Part shown: piece after piece, positions 60,116 through 64,000 of the stretch
Numbering within the stretch: position 1 is the stretch's first letter
How the letters are laid out: each line of letters starts with the position of its first letter
Origin: Enterobacter sp. Bisph1
GTDB lineage: Bacteria > Pseudomonadota > Gammaproteobacteria > Enterobacterales > Enterobacteriaceae
Direction: 5' to 3'
Assembly: GCF_000814905.1 (NCBI RefSeq)
Contig: NZ_JXAG01000022.1
Coordinates: 1 to 64,000, forward strand
Length of the DNA stretch: 64,000 nucleotides
Translations under genes and position numbers: made by a program
Notes under the pieces: generated by a model
Told to the model about the DNA's origin: nothing
Databases searched by the model: none
The model's input: the letters and a program-made list of their open reading frames with translations, nothing else

Positions 60116-61378
60116 TTAGCGCCAGACGCCTTTGGTATCCACCACGAAGCGCTGGGCAATAGTGGTGCCGTCTACGGCTTTAAACTCGTTATGATCGACC
60201 AGCATCACCAGCACATCGGCCTGCGCCAGCGCATCTGCGGTATTGACTAACGTACCGTGCCCGGTGAATTTTGCCGGAAGCTGATGAATATTGGGTTCCA
60301 CCACCAGCGTTTCGCCGCTGTGCCACTGGGCAATATCCAGCGCAATTTCCATCGCCGGGCTTTCACGCAGATCGTCAATATTGGGCTTAAACGCCACCCC
60401 GAAGCAGGCGATTTTAATCTCGCTGGCGCGCTTGCCGTTGGCTGCCAGGCAATCGGCGACGGTCGCTTTCACCTGATTCAGCACCCAGTGAGGTTTAAAA
60501 TCGTTCACTTCACGGGCGGTGCGGATAAGCCGCGACTGCTGCGGGTTTTGCGCCACAATAAACCACGGATCGACAGCAATGCAGTGCCCGCCGACGCCCG
60601 GCCCCGGCTGCAGAATATTGACGCGCGGATGGCGGTTCGCCAAACGAATCAACTCCCAGACGTTAATCCCTTGATCGGCGCAAATCAGCGAGAGTTCGTT
60701 GGCAAAGGCAATATTGACATCGCGAAAGCTATTTTCAGTTAATTTGCACATTTCAGCGGTGCGGGAGTTGGTCACCACACATTCGCCTTCGAGGAAAATT
60801 TTGTACAGTTCGCTGGCGCGCGCCGAACAAACGGCCGTCATCCCGCCAATTACGCGGTCATTTTTAATCAGTTCAACCATCACCTGGCCAGGCAGCACGC
60901 GTTCAGGGCAATAGGCAATATTAATATCAGCCTCTTCTCCCGCCTGCTGCGGGAAAGAGAGATCCGGGCGCGCCTCGGCAAGCCACTGCGCCATCTGTTC
61001 CGTCGCGCCGACCGGCGAGGTTGATTCAAGGATAACCAGCGCACCTTTCTGTAGTACAGGCGCAATGGATTTCGCCGCGGCTTCTACATACGCCATATCC
61101 GGTTCATGCTCGCCTTTAAACGGTGTCGGTACGGCGATCAGGTAGGCGTCAGCGGTGACAGGGATTGTGCTGGCCCGCAGAAAACCGCCGCCCACGGCGG
61201 CTTTAACGACCTTATCCAGTTCTGGTTCGACAATATGGATTTCGCCACGGTTAATGGTTTCAACCGCGTGGGCATTAATATCGACGCCCACGACCTGCTT
61301 CTGCCTTGAGGCAAATGCCGCTGCGGTAGGCAGGCCGATATAGCCCAGTCCAATAACGGAAATGGTTTCAAAACTCAT
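60116..61378 (-). CDS. wecC: UDP-N-acetyl-D-mannosamine dehydrogenase WecC
   Basis: WecC oxidises UDP-ManNAc to UDP-ManNAcA with two NAD molecules. It belongs to the UDP-glucose/GDP-mannose dehydrogenase family. The N-terminal Rossmann motif is [17 protein letters not shown], and the catalytic cysteine lies in [15 protein letters not shown]. Length is 420 as in E. coli. It overlaps wecB by 4 bp. Confidence 0.96.
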   Translation of the reverse strand: MSFETISVIGLGYIGLPTAAAFASRQKQVVGVDINAHAVETINRGEIHIVEPELDKVVKAAVGGGFLRASTIPVTADAYLIAVPTPFKGEHEPDMAYVEAAAKSIAPVLQKGALVILESTSPVGATEQMAQWLAEARPDLSFPQQAGEEADINIAYCPERVLPGQVMVELIKNDRVIGGMTAVCSARASELYKIFLEGECVVTNSRTAEMCKLTENSFRDVNIAFANELSLICADQGINVWELIRLANRHPRVNILQPGPGVGGHCIAVDPWFIVAQNPQQSRLIRTAREVNDFKPHWVLNQVKATVADCLAANGKRASEIKIACFGVAFKPNIDDLRESPAMEIALDIAQWHSGETLVVEPNIHQLPAKFTGHGTLVNTADALAQADVLVMLVDHNEFKAVDGTTIAQRFVVDTKGVWR

Positions 61379-62505
61379 AGTGTTACCCGATTATTTTTAA
61401 GTGCATGCAAAATGCGACCACAGGCCAGCCCGTCACCGTAGGGATTGTGTGCGTGGCTCATCGCCTGCCAGGCATCGTTATCACGCAGCAAAAGTGAAAC
61501 TTCCTCTACGATGCGCTGACGATCCGTACCGACCAGTTTTACCGTACCCGCCTCTAAAGCCTCCGGTCGTTCGGTGGTATCGCGCATCACCAGCACCGGC
61601 TTGCCGAGGGAAGGCGCTTCTTCCTGAATACCGCCTGAATCAGTGAGGATCAGCCAGGCGTGATCCATCAGCCACAAAAACGGCAGATAATCTTGCGGTT
61701 CGATCAGGGTAATGTTTTCAACATGGCCAAGAATGCGGTTAACAGGCTCACTGACATTGGGATTGAGATGCACAGGATAGACAATTTGCACATCGTCGTT
61801 TTGCGCGGCGATATCCACCAGCGCATGGCAAATCTCTTCAAAACCACGGCCAAAGCTCTCGCGTCGATGTCCGGTGACGAGGATAAGTTTTTTATCCCTG
61901 TCGAGGAAAGGATAATGGGCGGCGAGTTCTTCGTAGCGCGAAGGGGTACTCATAATACTGTCGCGCACCCAGAAAAGCGCATCAATCACCGTGTTGCCGG
62001 TGACAAAAATACGATTATCGGACACATTCTCACGGCATAAATTGAGGCGGGAGTTTTCCGTCGGCGCAAAGTGATACATCGCCAGATGCCCGGTCAATGT
62101 GCGGTTTGCCTCTTCAGGCCACGGAGAGGAGAGATCGCCGGTACGCAGACCCGCTTCTACATGCCCGACCGGAATGCGCTGGTAAAAGGCAGCCAGGCTC
62201 GCCGCAATAGTGGTAGTTGTATCGCCATGCACCAGCACAACGTCGGGGCGGAAGGTTTCGAGGATCGGTTTTAGCCCGGCGAGAATACCGCAGGTTATCT
62301 CCGTTAGCCCCTGTCCCGGCCGCATAATATTGAGATCATAATCCGGGACGATAGAGAAGAGGTTTAACACCTGGTCAAGCATCTCCCGATGCTGCGCAGT
62401 GACGCAAACTCTTGCTTCAAAGTCTGGATCCTTTGCCAGCGCATGTACCAGCGGAGCCATTTTGATGGCTTCTGGTCGCGTGCCAAATACGGTAAGTACT
62501 TTCAC
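61375..62505 (-). CDS. wecB: UDP-N-acetylglucosamine 2-epimerase WecB
   Basis: WecB interconverts UDP-GlcNAc and UDP-ManNAc, the first step toward the ManNAcA unit of ECA. It has the GT-B fold. Family segments [18 protein letters not shown] and [17 protein letters not shown] are present. Length 376 is as in E. coli. It starts 55 bp after wzzE and is coupled to wecC. Confidence 0.96.
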   Translation of the reverse strand: MKVLTVFGTRPEAIKMAPLVHALAKDPDFEARVCVTAQHREMLDQVLNLFSIVPDYDLNIMRPGQGLTEITCGILAGLKPILETFRPDVVLVHGDTTTTIAASLAAFYQRIPVGHVEAGLRTGDLSSPWPEEANRTLTGHLAMYHFAPTENSRLNLCRENVSDNRIFVTGNTVIDALFWVRDSIMSTPSRYEELAAHYPFLDRDKKLILVTGHRRESFGRGFEEICHALVDIAAQNDDVQIVYPVHLNPNVSEPVNRILGHVENITLIEPQDYLPFLWLMDHAWLILTDSGGIQEEAPSLGKPVLVMRDTTERPEALEAGTVKLVGTDRQRIVEEVSLLLRDNDAWQAMSHAHNPYGDGLACGRILHALKNNRVTL

Positions 62506-62560
62506 AACGATTCTCTTCGATTAGAGGATGAAGGCACCCGGCCTCCATCTCAGACGGCGT

Positions 62561-63607
62561 TTAATTCGAACGGCGGCGTGTTAATGCAATCCCGGAGCCG
62601 ATTAACGCACCAACAATTCCCCACATGATCATCAGGAAAGCACGACGCGGGCTGTCGCGTTTTACCGGTTCCTCTGGCGTACGCAAATAACGATATGTCT
62701 GAAAACGTGGATCTAACGTTGGGCCAACATTCAGCGTATTTAGCATTGCCCGATTTTGATCATAGTCCAGATCGAACTGTGGCCCTACCGCCTGCAGGTT
62801 TTCCAGCCGGGCTTGCAGTAATGGGCGGCCTAACATAAACAGTTCAGAGTCAGGTAATTCATCCGGCGGGACTTCGGTCTCATTGCGAGAAATATTGTGT
62901 TGCTCGGCCACCTTAAGCGCTTGCTCTACGCTATGCAAACGACGGTTGAAAATGGCCTTTGCCACTTCTTCCTGGCGCTTAACCTGCGCTTTCATCTGAA
63001 TGGTACGCGCGGCCCAGGCACCTTTTAGTTCATCATTGAGGTGGCTGGCGGCACGCTGGCTGGCGAAAGCGACATATTGACGCAGCAAATTGTTCGCATC
63101 GGGTGCGGTTTCAGCAATCAACTTAACGTTGTCATTAAGATTGCGCACCACATCACCGGGCGTGTACTGAATGTTATTGATCAGGTCATCCAGCATCGCC
63201 GCATCGGCTTTGCTATTGCCGACCAAACGCTGTTTGTAATAATCCGTCTGTAACCAAAAATCGCGGCGCGTATCCCATGAGGCGAGCTGCATAATAAACT
63301 CTTTATACGACTCATCCATTACCGATACCTGATCGGTGGGAACCTGGTTCGCTTTACTGTCCAGGTTACGCAGAAACTGCTGCTGGGAGTAAAAACCACC
63401 CAACATATTGACCGTGGGGCGGTCGGTAACAGCCGTGGCACTCCACTCCTGAGTCGCAAAGAAGGTCCAGAGTAATGCCAGCAACGCAAACAGTAGTGCG
63501 ACGCCCGCAATCCATATTTTTCCTGCCCACAAAGTACGAAACAAGCCCCGGATATCCAGATCATTTTCCGTACCTGCTGAAGGTGTTCCCGACACTGGTT
63601 GAATCAT
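62561..63607 (-). CDS. wzzE: ECA chain-length regulator WzzE
   Basis: WzzE sets the chain length of ECA polymers and is needed for cyclic ECA. It is a polysaccharide copolymerase with two membrane helices (about residues 32-50 and 320-340) around a large, helical, periplasmic domain. The proline-rich segment before the second helix (RYLRTPEEPVKRDSPRRAF) is typical of the Wzz family. Length is 348 as in E. coli. It lies 13 bp after wecA. Confidence 0.95.
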   Translation of the reverse strand: MIQPVSGTPSAGTENDLDIRGLFRTLWAGKIWIAGVALLFALLALLWTFFATQEWSATAVTDRPTVNMLGGFYSQQQFLRNLDSKANQVPTDQVSVMDESYKEFIMQLASWDTRRDFWLQTDYYKQRLVGNSKADAAMLDDLINNIQYTPGDVVRNLNDNVKLIAETAPDANNLLRQYVAFASQRAASHLNDELKGAWAARTIQMKAQVKRQEEVAKAIFNRRLHSVEQALKVAEQHNISRNETEVPPDELPDSELFMLGRPLLQARLENLQAVGPQFDLDYDQNRAMLNTLNVGPTLDPRFQTYRYLRTPEEPVKRDSPRRAFLMIMWGIVGALIGSGIALTRRRSN

Positions 63608-63620
63608 CGCTTTCCCAGAT

Positions 63621-64000
63621 TTACTTGGTTAGTGTTGATTTAGATGCGCTGTTACGGCGCATTCTGCGTTTAACTCGCTTGATAAAACGCGCCACTTTCC
63701 ATGCACGCTTTATGCAGTAGCCATATAAAATGAAGCATAGCAAAAACAATGCCAGCATCACCCATTCAGGAATAAAGTGCAGATACTCTGTCACAACGCC
63801 AATACTTGCTAAAAGTGAAGCCGCAAGCGTGATCAGCACAAAGGCCTGACGCGAAGTGAATCCCGCTCGCATAATCAGATGGTGAATATGCTGACGATCC
63901 GGTGAAAAAGGACTCATTCCTTTACGCAGGCGTCGAAACATTATTGCCACCATATCCATCAAAGGAATGGCTATAACCCATAACGCAGTAACCGGACTCA
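63621..64000 (-). CDS. wecA: Undecaprenyl-phosphate GlcNAc-1-phosphate transferase WecA, C-terminal part
   Basis: WecA begins ECA, and many O-antigens, by transferring GlcNAc-1-phosphate to undecaprenyl phosphate. Only the last ~125 residues are in the window; the gene continues past the right edge. Visible are the cytoplasmic loop MSPFSPDRQHIHHLIMRAGF with the His-rich motif of the family, two membrane helices, and a basic C-terminal tail (IKRVKRRMRRNSASK). It is the first gene of the ECA operon, so the operon promoter is outside. Confidence 0.94.
   Translation of the reverse strand, partial: SPVTALWVIAIPLMDMVAIMFRRLRKGMSPFSPDRQHIHHLIMRAGFTSRQAFVLITLAASLLASIGVVTEYLHFIPEWVMLALFLLCFILYGYCIKRAWKVARFIKRVKRRMRRNSASKSTLTK

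Overview
This window is a stretch of chromosome from a member of the Enterobacteriaceae. Almost every gene has the length, order and sequence of the Escherichia coli/Salmonella region that runs from an rRNA operon (rrnA position, next to hemG) through fadBA, tatABC, metE, recQ, uvrD, cyaA and hemCDXY to the enterobacterial common antigen (ECA) cluster. Departures from the E. coli layout suggest an Enterobacter/Kosakonia/Klebsiella-type genus; I cannot name the species. The sequence looks like ordinary core genome: no phage, insertion sequence, integron or CRISPR array was seen.

Layout. 1-334: leader and P1/P2 promoters of an rRNA operon whose 16S gene lies just off the left edge (minus strand). 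335-4327 (minus): hemG, trkH, yigZ, pepQ. 4476-7879 (plus): FadR operator and fadBA, the fatty acid beta-oxidation complex. 8064-10261 (minus): fre-ubiD. 10441-10929: rfaH. 10939-17974 (minus): tatD, tatCBA, ubiB, ubiJ, ubiE, rmuC (protein export and ubiquinone synthesis). 18108-19935: udp with a CRP/CytR-type control region, and dlhH. 19967-23676 (minus): a three-gene ABC importer that E. coli lacks at this place, with a complete PhoB-type promoter. 23807-27261: divergent metE/metR with met boxes and an ERIC repeat in the metE leader. 27146-34178: bioP, yigL, pldB, rhtB, rhtC, recQ, pldA. 34338-36704: yigI, rarD, yigG, yigF. 36743-43647 (minus): corA with a probable corL leader peptide, uvrD (LexA box), yigB, xerC, yigA, dapF, lptM. 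43785-51047: cyaY, cyaA and the uroporphyrinogen operon hemCDXY. 51115-52154 (minus): the small RNA GlmZ with sigma54/sigma70 and GlrR signals, then four tRNA genes (Arg, His, Leu, Pro). 52208-53593: yifK. 53850-64000 (minus): the ECA operon, wecA (3' end only) to wecG.

Most notable points. (1) The accessory ABC importer carries tandem PhoB-type repeats with a correctly spaced -10, and its binding protein lacks the paired tyrosines of ferric-iron binders, so phosphonate or organophosphate uptake is more likely than iron uptake. (2) The ECA operon lacks rffG and rffH between wecC and wecD, so the dTDP-sugar precursor must be made by enzymes encoded elsewhere. (3) GlmZ has an intact -24/-12 sigma54 promoter and two GlrR-type operators. 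(4) An ERIC element lies inside the metE 5' leader. Apart from the importer, which may be a little-described transport system, I found no candidate for a wholly new biological system.

Function names rest on recognising protein families from the translated sequences. No database search was run.
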